Source of the DNA: Couchioplanes caeruleus
GTDB lineage: Bacteria > Actinomycetota > Actinomycetes > Mycobacteriales > Micromonosporaceae
Length of the DNA: 64,000 nucleotides
Direction of reading: 5' to 3'
NCBI RefSeq assembly: GCF_003751945.1
Contig: NZ_RJKL01000001.1
Location: forward strand, 1,302,001 to 1,366,000
Shown: positions 44,550 through 58,353 of the stretch, piece by piece
Position numbering within the stretch: the stretch's first letter is position 1
Layout of the letters: the number at the start of each line of letters is the position of its first letter
Notes under the pieces: model-generated
The model's database searches: none
Seen by the model: only the letters and a program-made list of their open reading frames with translations
What the model was told of the DNA's origin: nothing
Position numbers and translations under genes: made by a program

Positions 44550-45286
44550 CACACCCCCTGCGGCTGCGGCGCGGCAACGCGGCCGGGCTCGTCCCCGATC
44601 GCGACACCGGGCGCCGGCAGTCCCCAGCGGGCCGCCTCGGCCGCCACCCGGCGGCGCAGCGCCGCCGGTACCACCTCGCCGAACAGCCGCAGGTAAGCGG
44701 CGACGAGATCGCGGTCACCGGCCAGGAACGGAAAGTCGGTGACGACCATGTGCCGGATCGCGAGCAGCGGCAGCGGGCTGCGCAGCGGCCGGAAGTCCGC
44801 GTTCCACAGCCCGGCTTTCGGGGGCGGACCGCCGTGGAACTCACCGATCATCAGCCCGTCGGCGACGTACCGCGGCTTGAGCCGTTGCTGGGTGGCGTCG
44901 ACCACGGTGGCCGCCGCCTCGACCGGCAGGTCCGGGAAGACCAGCAGGATCGTCTTGAACTGGGCACCCGGCCCGGTGACCGGTTCCAGTCGCCGGAACC
45001 AGTCCCGGTACTCCACGAGCAGCCGCTCCAGGGCCGCGGCGTCGATCGACGTCCCCCGCCGCACCGCGAGGTAGAAGGAGCCGCGTTCCAGTGACGCCTG
45101 GGCGTACGGGCAGACCGGTCCGCGACGGCCCAGTTCGGGGTGCGGGCGGCAGAGGTACTCGCGGGCCCAGTGCACGACCGCGCGGAGCTGGTCGACGGCG
45201 CCCGCGGCCGCCGGATGGGGCTCGGCGGCGGCCAGGTCGGCGACCTCGAACAGGAGGGTGCCGGGGTGGTCGGGGTGCGTCAGCAT
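44549..45286 (-). CDS. DUF6875-like protein of the NRPS operon
   Basis: A 245-aa soluble protein. It has the pattern YLCRPHPELGRRGPVCPYAQ followed by ASLERGSFYLAV and, later, FKTILLVFPDLP, which I associate with the DUF6875 family found in actinobacterial secondary-metabolite clusters; that match is from memory. The CPY cysteine and conserved histidines (RPHPE, GEFHGG) may bind a ligand or metal. Function is unknown. It begins 8 bases after the monooxygenase stop and overlaps the next NRPS gene by one base, so it belongs to the operon and may tailor the precursor or the carrier-bound intermediate. Confidence 0.7.
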   Translation of the reverse strand: MLTHPDHPGTLLFEVADLAAAEPHPAAAGAVDQLRAVVHWAREYLCRPHPELGRRGPVCPYAQASLERGSFYLAVRRGTSIDAAALERLLVEYRDWFRRLEPVTGPGAQFKTILLVFPDLPVEAAATVVDATQQRLKPRYVADGLMIGEFHGGPPPKAGLWNADFRPLRSPLPLLAIRHMVVTDFPFLAGDRDLVAAYLRLFGEVVPAALRRRVAAEAARWGLPAPGVAIGDEPGRVAAPQPQGV

Positions 45287-45293
45287 TCGGTCC

Positions 45294-46630
45294 TCACCGT
45301 CGTCCGGGGCGGCGGCGCAGCGCCGCGTAACTGCCGATGGCCGCGCCCGCCGCGGCGAGCGCGGCCGAGCAACGCAGGATCCGGTCCTGCCGCCGGGCCC
45401 GGGCGAGGGCGTCGGCGTAGGGCACGGTGGTGTGGGCGACCATCGTGTAGAGCGGGGTCCAGGCCCGCGGGGCGAGCCGGTTCAGCATTCGGTCGGCGGC
45501 GGCCTTCGCGGCGTACGCCGGCCGGTGCACCCGGTCGCGCAGCTCCACGAAGTTGCGCACCGACAGGTCCGCGAGCACATCGGTGTGCGGCCGCCGGCGC
45601 CGTTCGTACTCGGCGAGGGCTCGGCTCGCGTCGTACGGGTACGCCCCCAGGCACTCGTCCAGGACCAGGCAGTCCTCGAAGGCCGAGTTCATGCCCTGGC
45701 CGTAGAACGGGTACACGGCGTGGCAGGCGTCGCCGACGAGCACCACCTTGCCGGCGTGGCGCCACGGCGCGGTGCGCACGGTGGTGAGCTGCCCGACCGG
45801 ATGATCGAAGAACTCCTCGACCAGCCGCGGCATCAGCGCCTCCGCGTCGGGGAAGTACCGGCGGACGAAGCCGCGCACAGCCGCCGGCGTGTCCAGTGTG
45901 GCCAGGCTGGGTTCACCCTCGAACGGCGCGAACAGAGTGCAGGTCAGAGACCCGTCGACGTTCGGGTGGGCCACCATCATCGCCGCCTGGCCCGGCCAGA
46001 CGTGCAGCGCGTCGAGGCGTACCCGGGGACGGCCGTCGGCGCCGGCCGGAATGGTCAGCTCCTTGTATCCCCAGTCCAGGAACTCGCGGTGCAGGTCGGC
46101 GCGGCGGCCGTGCTGGAGTTGCTCACGCACGGCGGAGAACGCGCCGTCGGCGCCCACGACGAGGTCGGCGGCGACCTCGGTTGCCGCGCCGGTGGCGGCG
46201 TCCACGACCCGTACCGCCGGGGCGTCCCGGTCGATCCGGTCCAGCCGGTGGCCGAAGTGGAACGTCACGCCGTGCCGGGTCTCGGCGGCGTCGACCAGCA
46301 GCGCGTTGAGGTCACGGCGCAGCACCGAGTACAGGATCTGGTGCGCGGCGACCCCGTACGGCTGGAATGCCGTCGTGCCGTCGGGGTGGTGCACGACCCG
46401 GCCACGCATCGGCACGCTGCGAGCCAGGACGTCGTCGAGCAGCCCGGCGGCGGCGAGCGCGCGCATCCCCCGGGCGGAGAGGCCCAGGTTGATCGACCGG
46501 CCCTCCCCGGCGCCCGCAGCGCGCGGATCGCCCCGGCGCTCGAAGACCCGCACCGAGTAGCCGCGCCGGGCCAGGTAGCCGGCGGCGAGGGAGCCGGCCA
46601 GGCCCGCCCCGGCGATCACCGCGTGCCGGG

Positions 46631-46634
<4 letters not shown>
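45294..46634 (-). CDS. kmo: Kynurenine 3-monooxygenase-like flavoprotein
   Basis: A 446-aa FAD/NADPH-dependent aromatic hydroxylase. The dinucleotide motif is VIAGAGLAGSLAAGYLARRG and the second FAD motif LVGDACHAVYPFYGQGMNSA. Signatures of kynurenine 3-monooxygenase are clear: GRSINLGLSARGMRAL, GYKELTIP, CTLFAPFEGEPS and GMNSAFEDCLVL. A C-terminal segment with basic and hydrophobic residues recalls the membrane anchor of that family. It probably makes 3-hydroxykynurenine or hydroxylates a related anthranilate-like unit for the NRPS. ATGA overlap with the upstream NRPS gene. Tryptophan dioxygenase and kynureninase are not in the window. Confidence 0.88.
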
Positions 46635-49845
<3,211 letters not shown>

Positions 49846-49849
<4 letters not shown>

Positions 49850-52800
49850 TCGGAGCCTTCCCGGCGGGTGTCGACCGCCACGAGACGGAACTCGGCGGAG
49901 TACCGGGCGCCGGCGGCGTCGGACAGCCAAAGCTGGTCGGGGCCGGGCAGCATCTCGCCGATGCGCAGCTCCGCGTCCGCGCCCGCACCCGCGAGGGTGC
50001 GCCGTACCGCCCGGGCCAGGCCGTCGACGGCGGCCAGGCTGGCGAAGTCCACGTAGAACGGCTTCTTCTCCACCGGCGTCTTCACGAACGCGAATCGAGG
50101 CAGGCCGAGCCCGCGCTGCCAGCGCCGCACCTCGGCGAAGCGGGTCGCCTCGTCGGCGGTGCCGGCGAAGGCGAGGTCGGCCGCGCGCAGCCGCCAGCTC
50201 TCCCGGGCCAGGACGACCCGGTCGACGGTGATCCGCGGCTGGTGCGCGGCCGGGCGCAGGATGTCGAACCGCTGCAGGAGCTGGATCATCAGCGCCTCGC
50301 CGACGACGTCGGCGAGGGGCCGATCGAGGCGGCCGTCGCGGCTGCGCACCATCAGGCGGCCGCCCCGGTCGGCGAGCGTGCAGTCGGCCACCGACACCGC
50401 GGTGCGCGGGTCGAGGCCGCCGCTGTCGTGCCCGAAGACCAGCCGCAGGTCCCGGCCGGTGACGAGCTTGTCGGTGAGGCGGGCCGGGGCGCCGCCGTCG
50501 GCGTCGGTCGCGGCCAGCACCACCCGGGGCACCGGCAGGTCCGCGGCGGTCGCGGCGAGCAGCTCGGCCGGGTCCGGATGCTGGGCGACGAAGAGCGCCG
50601 ACCGCAGGGTGTTCACTCCCGGGTGCACCTCGCCGACGACCCAGGAGTATTCGCCGCGGCGGATCGCGTCGGGGCCGTCAGCGGCGACCATCACGTCGGG
50701 GCTGTGCTGCCACGCGCCGGGCCAGCCGGGCGCCGGGCAGGCGAACGCCGACGCCGCGGCGGCCCGGATGTCGGCCGTGGAGACCTGCACCCGGCGGGCT
50801 CCGGCCGGGGCGCCGACAAGCGCGGCCCATCGCTCCCGCAGCCCTCGCACGACCGGCGCGATCAGCCGCTCGGGCAGGTCGAAGAGCAGGTCGTTGGCCC
50901 ACAGCCAGAAGTCGGCGAACGGCACCTCGGCGTCGCCGGTCCGGGCGGCCAGCTCCTGGTACCGTTCCCGGCAGGCGCGGCGGAACAGCGCGGCGCCGGC
51001 GCACGTGAACCAGCGAGCGCTGTCGAGCAGCAGCCCGAGCGCCGGCCACAGCGTCTCCAGCATCGCGTCGGAGAGGGCCACCTCGGTGCCGGAGCGGCAG
51101 TCCTCGTAGACCAGGGTCCGGCCGGCGTAGACGCCGCCGGCACGGCGGGTCGCGGCCCGCCCGGTCCGGGCGGTGAACTCACCGGCCAGCTCGGTGAGGG
51201 CGGCGGCGAGCCGGTCCGGGGAGCCGGCGGCGGCGGCCACCGCGTCCCGCCGCGCGGTCAGCGCGTCCAGCGCGGCCAGCGCCCGATCCCGGACGGCCTC
51301 GTCAGGTACGGCGGCGAGCCGGGCCCGCACCGCCTCCTCGGGGTGCAGGTCCTCCTTGGGCACCTCCAGCGACCAGGTGATCCGCTTCTCGTCGCGGAGC
51401 TGCCCGAGCAGGGCGTACACCTGTTCCTCGGTGGTGAATCCGGTGGCCGGGTCGGCGACGAGGCCGGCGGCGATCTCTGCGGCGGGGTGTACCCCGTCGC
51501 AGCGGCGCAGCAGGCGTGCGGTGTCGCGGGCCAGCGGCACGGGCGGGGTGAGTGGCAGCAGCAGGGCGTCGCCGCCGTCCCGGCGATCGACCGCGACGAA
51601 CGGCAGCCGCCGCGGCACCAGCCAGGGGCGCAGACCGGGCTCGTGCCGGGTGATCGCCTCGGCCAGCTCGACCACCGCCCAGCTCTCGAAGTAGACGGTC
51701 CGGCGTTCGAGCTCCCGGCCGGGCCGCACGGCGAGCGGGCCACCGGACTCCGGCTGGATCCGGGCCCAGCCGACCGGGCCGAAGAAGCCGACGGTGTCGT
51801 TCTTGGCGCAGTACCGCTGGAGGTAGCTGGCGACCAGCGCCTCGTGCTGCCGGTGCTGGGAGCCGCCCGGGCCGGCGGCCGGGTCGCGATGGGCGACCGG
51901 GTCCAGGGCGGTGCGCAGCGCGTGCAGGTTCTGCCAGGTCACCGCCTCCCGTACGGCCGGGTCGCGGGCGGCGTCGCGCAGCCGCGCGGACCGGTCGGCG
52001 GCAGCCCGCCCGGCCGCGGTGGCGTACGTGGCCGCGGCCTCGGCGCGCCGGGCGCGGGCACCGGCGTGGCGGCCGGCCGCGGCGGCCACCTCCGGCCCGG
52101 CGGACGGGTCGAGGTCGACGTCGGCATCGCGGGCGGCGGCGCGCAGCATCCGGTTCCACCGGCCCCGCTCGGCCGCGGTCGCCGTCGCCGTCGCGGCCCG
52201 GCGAGCGGCGTGCAGCAGGCCGGTGAGCTCGTCGCGGGCCGCGATGAGCGCGTCCTCCGCGCCCGCGAGAGCGTCCGCGGCGGCGACGAGGCCCGGATCG
52301 CCTAGGGCGACGAGCGGCGCCATCGGGAAGCCGGGACGGCGCAGGCCGGCCCAGCGCCAGATGCCCCACGTGCCGTCCCCGGGCCGGAAGAGGTGACCGG
52401 GCCCCTCGCCGAGCGCCGCGCGTGGCAGCGCCGGAGCAGGTGGGACGCGGAACGCCTCGCGGTCGCGGGCGACGAGCGCCGGGGCGGGGGTGGATGCGGG
52501 GGCACCACGGCGGGCTTCGATCTCGGCGGCGAGCCCGGAAAGCGTTCGCCGGTCGTACACCGCTCGGATCGGCAGCTCCACGCCGAACGCCGCGGCGACC
52601 TCGAAGACCAGCCGGGTGGCGAGCAACGAGTTGCCGCCGAGGGCGAAGAAGTCGTCGTCGGCACCGGTCGGCGCCGTCGGCAGCAGCCGGCCCCAGCTCT
52701 CGGCGAGCGCCCGTTGCACCGGGCCGGCCGGCGGCGTGCGGGTGCCGTCCGGAGCGGTGGCGCCGATCGGCGGCAGCGCCCGCCGGTCCACCTTGCCGTT

Positions 52801-55659
52801 GCCGGTCAGCGGCAGCCGGTCGAGCACCGCGTACCCGGCCGGGTGCAGGTACGCCGGGAGCTGCCCGGCGGCGAAGCGTCGCACCTCGTCCGCGAGGGCG
52901 CACGCCTCGGCCGGGCCGAGTGGACCGGCCGCGGGCGTGACGTAGCCGAGCAACCGCCGCCGCTCCCCAGCCCCGTCCACGACGACGGCGGCGTCGCCCA
53001 CGCCCCGGTGGCGGCGCAGCACCGCCTCGACCTCGCCGGTCTCCACCCGGAAACCGCGGAGCTTGACCTGCCCGTCGGCGCGCCCCAGGAATTCGAGAGT
53101 GCCGTCCGGCAGCCAGCGGACCCGGTCGCCGGTCCGGTACATCCGTGCTCCCGGCACCCCGGCGAACGGGTCGGGCACGAACCGGTCCGCGGTCCGGCCC
53201 GGCTCGCCGAGGTAGCCACGGGCCAGTCCGTCGCCGCCGGTGTACAGCTCGCCGGGGACCCCCACCGGCACCGGGCGCAGCCGGCCGTCGAGGACGTACA
53301 CCGTGGTCCCGGGCACCGGCCGGCCGATCGGCACGGGGTCGCCGACCGCGTCCGGGGCGGTCATCACGTGACAGGTGGTGAAGGTCGTGTTCTCGGTCGG
53401 CCCGTACCCGTTGACGACCGGGTGGCCGGGACGTGCGGCGAGGGCGGCGCGGACCGCGTCCGGGGCCAGCACGTCGCCGCCCGCGAGAAGCTGGCGGACC
53501 CCGGCGAGGCAGCCGCTGTCGTACTCGACCACCTGGTGGAACAGCCCCGCGGTGAGCCACAGCGTGGTGATCCGCTCGGCGCGCAGCAGCGCCGCGACCT
53601 CCGGCACGCCCAGCGGGCCGGGCGGCGCGACGACGAGGCTCGCGCCGGTGAGCAGGGCACCCCACACCTCCAGCGTGGCGGCGTCGAACGCGACCGGGGC
53701 GAGCTGGAGCACCCGCTCGCCGGGGCCCAGGCGGAAATGGTCCGGGTCGTGAACGAGGCGTAGCACGGCGCGGTGCGGTACGGCGACGCCCTTCGGTTCA
53801 CCGGTCGAGCCCGAGGTGTAGCTGACATACGCCAGGGAGTCCGCGTCCGAGGGATCGGCGGGCGGCGTCGCGGGCTGGGCGGCGAGCGCGTCGGCGACGT
53901 CGTCGAGGTGCAGCGTCGCGGCACCGGCCGGCAACCGCCCGGCGTCCACGGTGGTGGTCACGGTGAGCGCCACACGGGCGCCGACGAGCAGCCGGGCGGT
54001 GCGCGCCGGTGGGTCGGCCGGGTCGAGCGGCAGGTAAGCGCCTCCCGCCTTCAGCACGGCGAGAAGCGTGACCACCAGGTCCAGGCCGCGCGGCAGGGCG
54101 ATCCCGACCGGGTGGTCCGGTCGCAGCCCACGAACGGCGAGGAGGTGGGCGAGGCGGTTGGCGCGCTCGTCCAGCTCCGCGTAGGTCAGCGCGGCGGCGC
54201 CGCACCGTACCGCCTCGGCTTGCGGTGCCCGGGCGACCTGCTCGGCGAAGACCGCCGGCACGGTGCCGGTGCGCGGGTAGCCGCTACGCCTCCCCTGCCA
54301 GCCGCGCAGCAGCTCGTCCCGCTCGGCGGCGTCGAGGAGCGGCAGGGCAGCGACCCGGGCCGCGGGCTGGCGGCCGAGGGCGAGCAGCACCGTTCGGAAC
54401 TGTCGCAGCATCCGGTCGGCGAGCGGATCGGCCAGGCGACGGCGGTCGTGGTAGAGCAGCACGCGTAGCCGGGGCTCGCCGTAGACGCAGACGGTGATCG
54501 GCTGGCTCGGGTGGCGGTGCACCCGTACCGTGCGGCGGCGCCAGTCGGGGTCGGCTTCGGTGAGCCGGCCGTGCAGGTCCCGGTGGTCGTACATGATGAG
54601 GCTGTCGAAGAGCGGCACGTCGGTCGGGAGCCCGCTCAGCGCGTGCAGCTCGGGCAGCGAGGCGTGCTGGTGCGCCCGGACGGCGACGATCCGTTCCCGG
54701 ACCCGGCCGAGCCATTCGCGCACGGTGGCGTCGCCGTCGATGCTCAGCCGGAGCGGGACCGTGTTGACCAGCATCCCGATGATGTCCTCGGCACCGGCCA
54801 CGGTGGAATGCCGGCAGGAGCGGGTGGTGCCGAAGAGCACCTCGGTGCCGCCGCCGTACCGGTGCAGCAGCACGGCCCAGGCCGCGGTGACCAGCGTACT
54901 GAGCGATACCCCGGCCTCGTCGGCCGCCGCGCGCGCGAGGTCGGTCTCGGCCGCCGACAGCTCGGTACCGATCTCGCGGATCGAGTCGGTACCGCGCGGC
55001 GGGGCCGTTTCGGACGGGCTCAGCGGCAGCGCCGTGGGCGTCGCTCCGGCCAGCTCGGCCTGCCAGAACAGCCTGTCGTCGGCGGCCGGCCGCCGGTTCC
55101 ACCAGGCAACATAGTCCCGGTACGGTCGCCGCGCCGGCGGACGATACTCCACGCCCCGGCACAGCGCTTCGTATTCCGCCACCACCTCGGCGACCAGCAG
55201 CCGGACGGAACGACCGTCGAGGATCGCGTGGTGCAGGCTCAGCACCATCGTGGACCGTTGCGGCCCGTGGTGCAGCAGCGTGACCCGGATCAGCGGCGGC
55301 TCGGCCGGGTCGAAGTCGCGGGCGCGGTCCACGCGCAGGAATCGGCGCACCCGCTCGTCGATCGGGGCCGTGTCGGTGGTGGTGTCGACCCAGGACACCG
55401 GAACCGTGATCTCATCGCTGACCGCGTGCCACGGCCCGGCGGCGTCGCCCGCGTGGTCCCAGCGGAACGAGGTGCGCAACACGTCGTGTCGGGCGGCCGC
55501 GTGCTGCCAGGCGCGTCCCATCGCCGCTCTGTCCAGCGGCTCGGGCCAGTCACAGACCACTTGGAGGACGTCCACCCCGGCGCCCGGCTCGTACCGGTGA
55601 TTGAAGAGCAGGCCCTGCTGGATGGCGACCGTGTCATACCGATCCTGGGTCGATGTCAA
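49846..55659 (-). CDS. NRPS module C-A-T fused to a LanB-type domain
   Basis: A 1937-aa hybrid. Condensation ~5-430 (IQQGLLFNH, HHAILDG intact); adenylation ~460-960 (YVSYTSGSTGEPKG, NGYGPTENT, YRTGDR, TGNGKVDRR); carrier Ser1011 in LGGNSLLA. From ~1075 to the end is a lantibiotic-dehydratase (LanB N-terminal/PEARL-like) domain: LVASYLQRYCAKNDTVGFFG at ~1277, FKTPVEKKPFYVDFASL, and LWLSDAAGARYSAEFRLVAV at the C-terminus. LanB glutamylation domains and PEARLs use aminoacyl-tRNA; the LanB elimination domain is absent. Specificity residues D-A-L-W-L-G-G-T-F match the valine-type pattern. The TTG start 55659 is preceded by AAGGAGG; ATG 55713 is an alternative. First NRPS gene of the operon. Confidence 0.92.
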
Positions 55660-56088
55660 CGAGCCTCCTTCGTGATTACGCAAAATGGTGGGAGGAATCT
55701 CCTCCGGCGGCATCCGGGCAGCCCTTTCGGCACGCCGCAGACATTCGAACGACGAGCAATGAAATGCGTGGCGACAGCAGCCGGAAGTCATCGCGGACAC
55801 AGCCTGACCGCACATACCTGCCAACGGTCGGAGACGATGTCCGAGCATGCTGGCAATGGCGTCGATACTCGACGCTCGAGTGATACCCCGCCGGGCGGAA
55901 TTCGCCCGCGCTATGCCACCTCTCCCCCGTGAACAGGACGGCACGTCCATACCGCCGGCGAACCGGCGGCTGCCGGGCGGTCGCGCACTGTCGTGCCGGA
56001 ACTCGCCGCCCGTCCGAATATGCGATGATTTGCCGCCGTCGACGGCACACCCTGGGCAACCATCCCCAGACTGAGCGTCGATCTTGCG
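55660..56088. other. Gap between MbtH-like and first NRPS gene
   Basis: About 430 bases in an otherwise tightly packed operon. In-frame extension of the NRPS gene reaches 55950, but the ribosome binding site at 55661-55668 argues that this is leader. It may hold a second promoter or a processed leader. No small gene was recognised, and in particular no RiPP precursor peptide for the LanB-like domain. Confidence 0.45.
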
Positions 56089-56298
56089 TCAGCCGTTGGA
56101 GGAGAGCCACTCCCTCAGGCCACGCGGGCGAAGATCGGTCCACACTTCGTCGATGTGCGCCAGGCAGGCGGCGCGGTCGCCGGTCATCCCGGTCGATCTC
56201 CATCCGAGCGGCAATTCCCCGCCGACCGGCCACACCGAGTACTGCTCCTCGTCGTTTACGACGACGAGGTACCGGCGGTCATCCACCGAGTCATCCAT
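56089..56298 (-). CDS. MbtH-like protein
   Basis: A 69-aa MbtH-family protein, a small chaperone that binds and activates NRPS adenylation domains. The family signature is complete: VVVNDEEQYSVWP, PLGWRSTG, CLAHIDEVWTDLRPRGLREW with the invariant tryptophans. ATG 56298 follows GAGGTGGGGGAC; GTG 56307 is a less likely alternative. It is the promoter-proximal gene of the NRPS operon and probably serves all four adenylation domains. Confidence 0.95.
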   Translation of the reverse strand: MDDSVDDRRYLVVVNDEEQYSVWPVGGELPLGWRSTGMTGDRAACLAHIDEVWTDLRPRGLREWLSSNG

Positions 56299-56339
56299 GT
56301 CCCCCACCTCGGAATCCGGTAAATGAACGATGACAATGG

Positions 56340-56367
56340 ACTATACCCTTCGCCGCCCGAAATTCAA
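56340..56367 (-). promoter_or_regulatory. Sigma-70-type promoter of the NRPS operon
   Basis: On the minus strand TTGAAT (56367-56362), a 16-base spacer and TATAGT (56345-56340) lie about 42 bases upstream of the MbtH start codon. The boxes match the consensus at 4/6 and 5/6 positions and stand out in an AT-enriched patch. A transcript would begin near 56333. Confidence 0.6.
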
Positions 56368-56765
56368 TGTCGGAAATTGCGCTACAGGGGCTCGCCTGGT
56401 TTTAAGAATCTAACTCCGGGTATGGACCACAGCGTCCCGGATAGCGGCCGATGGCGGGCATTTGACTGCACCTGCGGCTTTGCCCGATGCCACCTCGCCC
56501 CCTTATGACGGAGTCGGGGAGTATGTCGCATGGGTGAGGGATCCACCCGGGATGGTCGAGAGCCACCGGCCGTGCTCCACACCGGACGCCCCCGCCGGCC
56601 AACGATGCACACGCCGTAGTTGTGGTCTGCATGATGTCCGCGTCCGGGTAGGACTCGTCGACGGGCCGCGGAGACGCTTCAGACGACCGGGAGATCGTCC
56701 GGAAACCGGCCGCCGCACGGCTTCGCGGTGGATCCGAGACGCCAGGTCGTGGAGCGCATCCTCGC
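56368..56765. other. Intergenic region, no gene recognised
   Basis: About 400 bases upstream of the NRPS promoter, including an AT-richer section (56368-56420) that could bind regulators. Frames in the remainder are shadow-like. It forms the right border of the cluster. Confidence 0.4.
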
Positions 56766-56952
56766 TCAGCCCACCTCGCGCCAGGTGGCGGCGAGCGCCG
56801 CGAGATCGCCACCGCCGACTGGCCGGCAGACCTCGTCGCCGTCGCCCTCCCGATCCAGCACCAGGCAGGCGGGCGATCGCGGCGACCGCCCGCAGAGCCC
56901 GGCCGACCGCGTGAGTCGGCACGTAGAGGTCGCATCCGTGATCGATGCCCAT
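56766..56952 (-). pseudogene. Possible frameshifted small gene
   Basis: ATG 56952 opens MGIDHGCDLYVPTHAVGRAL in a coding-like frame. After about 25 codons the good sequence shifts to another frame, ACLVLDREGDGDEVCRPVGG, ending WREVG at 56766. Joined, they would make a ~62-aa protein that I cannot place in a family. The frameshift could be decay or a sequence error. Confidence 0.35.
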
Positions 56953-57088
56953 CAGTCCGCCCGCCGGAGCTCGTCCTCGCCGCCCGGATCCCGCGCCCAG
57001 GAGATGACCGGGCGGTGGCATGTGCGGACAGGGACCTGGGCGAAGATGAGACGCTAGGGACTCTGCTCAACGTTGGAAGGACTGTGCC

Positions 57089-58045
57089 TTGGCCGGTGGA
57101 CTCGTAGCCCTGCTGGATGACGTGGCGGTGCTGGCTCGCGCCGCGGCGGCGTCGGTCGACGATATCGGGGCGGCTGCCGCGAAGGCCGGGGCCAAGGCGG
57201 CGGGTGTCGTCATCGACGATGCCGCTGTCACGCCGCAGTACGTGCGGAGCCTGGCATCCGAGCGCGAGTTGCCGATCATCAAGCGCATCGCCCTGGGATC
57301 GCTGCGCAACAAGTTCCTCATCATCCTGCCCGCAGTACTGCTGCTCAGCCAGTTCGTGCCCTGGCTGCTCACGCCGATCCTCATGCTCGGCGGCGCCTAC
57401 CTGTGTTACGAAGGCGCCGAGAAGGTCTGGGCCAAGATCGCCCATCATGATGCCCACGGCGCGGGCGAGGAGAAGGTGCAGGACGAGAAGACCCTGGTGT
57501 CCGGCGCGGTACGAACGGACCTGATCCTCTCGGCGGAGATCATGGTCATCACCCTGAACGAGGTGATCGACGAGCCGTTCTGGTCCCGCCTGGCGATCCT
57601 GGCCGTCGTCGCCGTCGTCATGACCGTCCTGGTGTACGGCGCGGTCGCCCTGATCGTGCGGATGGACGATGCCGGACTGCGCCTGTCGCAACTGTCCGGC
57701 GCCGCCGCCTCCTTCGGCCGCGGCCTCGTGCGGGCGATGCCGGTCGTCCTCACCGTCCTGACGGTGGTCGGCACCGCCGCGATGCTGTGGGTGGGCGGGC
57801 ACATCCTGCTGGTCGGCGCCGACGAACTGGGCCTGCATTTCCTGTACGACGCCGTGCACCACCTGGAGGAAGCCGCCCACGACGCCACGGGTGTGCTCGG
57901 CGGGCTCGTCGGCTGGCTCGTCAACACGGTGGCCAGCGCCATCCTCGGACTGATCGTCGGCGCACTGGTCGTGCTGATCATGACTCTCACGCTCCACCGT
58001 CGCACGTCCGCGATCGCGGTGGAGGACGGCACGGACTCACACTGA
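57089..58045 (+). CDS. DUF808 (YedI-like) membrane protein
   Basis: A 318-aa inner-membrane protein of the DUF808/YedI family; function unknown. It starts LAGGLVALLDDVAVLARAAA, has AAKAAGVVIDDAAVTPQYV and MLGGAYLCYEGAEKVWAKIA, and at least five or six hydrophobic segments (~75-110, 150-200, 215-245, 270-305). The TTG start at 57089 follows GGAAGGACTGTGCC. It is not linked to the NRPS operon, being on the other strand. Confidence 0.87.
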   Translation: MAGGLVALLDDVAVLARAAAASVDDIGAAAAKAGAKAAGVVIDDAAVTPQYVRSLASERELPIIKRIALGSLRNKFLIILPAVLLLSQFVPWLLTPILMLGGAYLCYEGAEKVWAKIAHHDAHGAGEEKVQDEKTLVSGAVRTDLILSAEIMVITLNEVIDEPFWSRLAILAVVAVVMTVLVYGAVALIVRMDDAGLRLSQLSGAAASFGRGLVRAMPVVLTVLTVVGTAAMLWVGGHILLVGADELGLHFLYDAVHHLEEAAHDATGVLGGLVGWLVNTVASAILGLIVGALVVLIMTLTLHRRTSAIAVEDGTDSH

Positions 58046-58353
58046 CGGCCTCGTCGACGCGGCGTCGAGCTGCGCCGCACGGTGACCCTCTGCGACCGGT
58101 CGTACGCAAGCCGCGACGACGACCGCCCGCACAGCCACGGTCGGACTGATCTGGTCTGCTCGAACGGCCTCGTCGACCTCCCGGGTGACCTTGCGGGCGG
58201 CACGGTGTGCTGCATGCGGGCGGCGATCACCAGGCCGGCCGCCGTAGGTACAGTTGCGCACCGGTCACGCGATGTCCGACGCAAGGACCGGCCAGGACCG
58301 GCGCGAGCTGGTGTGGGCGATGCGGATTGGACAGCAGGAGCAGAGGAGCAAGG
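58046..58353. other. Intergenic region, no gene recognised
   Basis: About 310 bases between the DUF808 and acyl-CoA ligase genes, both rightward. It ends in the AGAGGAGCAAG ribosome binding site of the ligase. It presumably contains the ligase promoter; no clear boxes were found. Confidence 0.4.

Noticed and set aside
55660..55950. N-terminal extension of the NRPS-LanB protein to 55950
   Set aside because: Ser/Arg/Cys-rich and unlike a docking domain; an AAGGAGG site just before TTG 55659 defines a better start.
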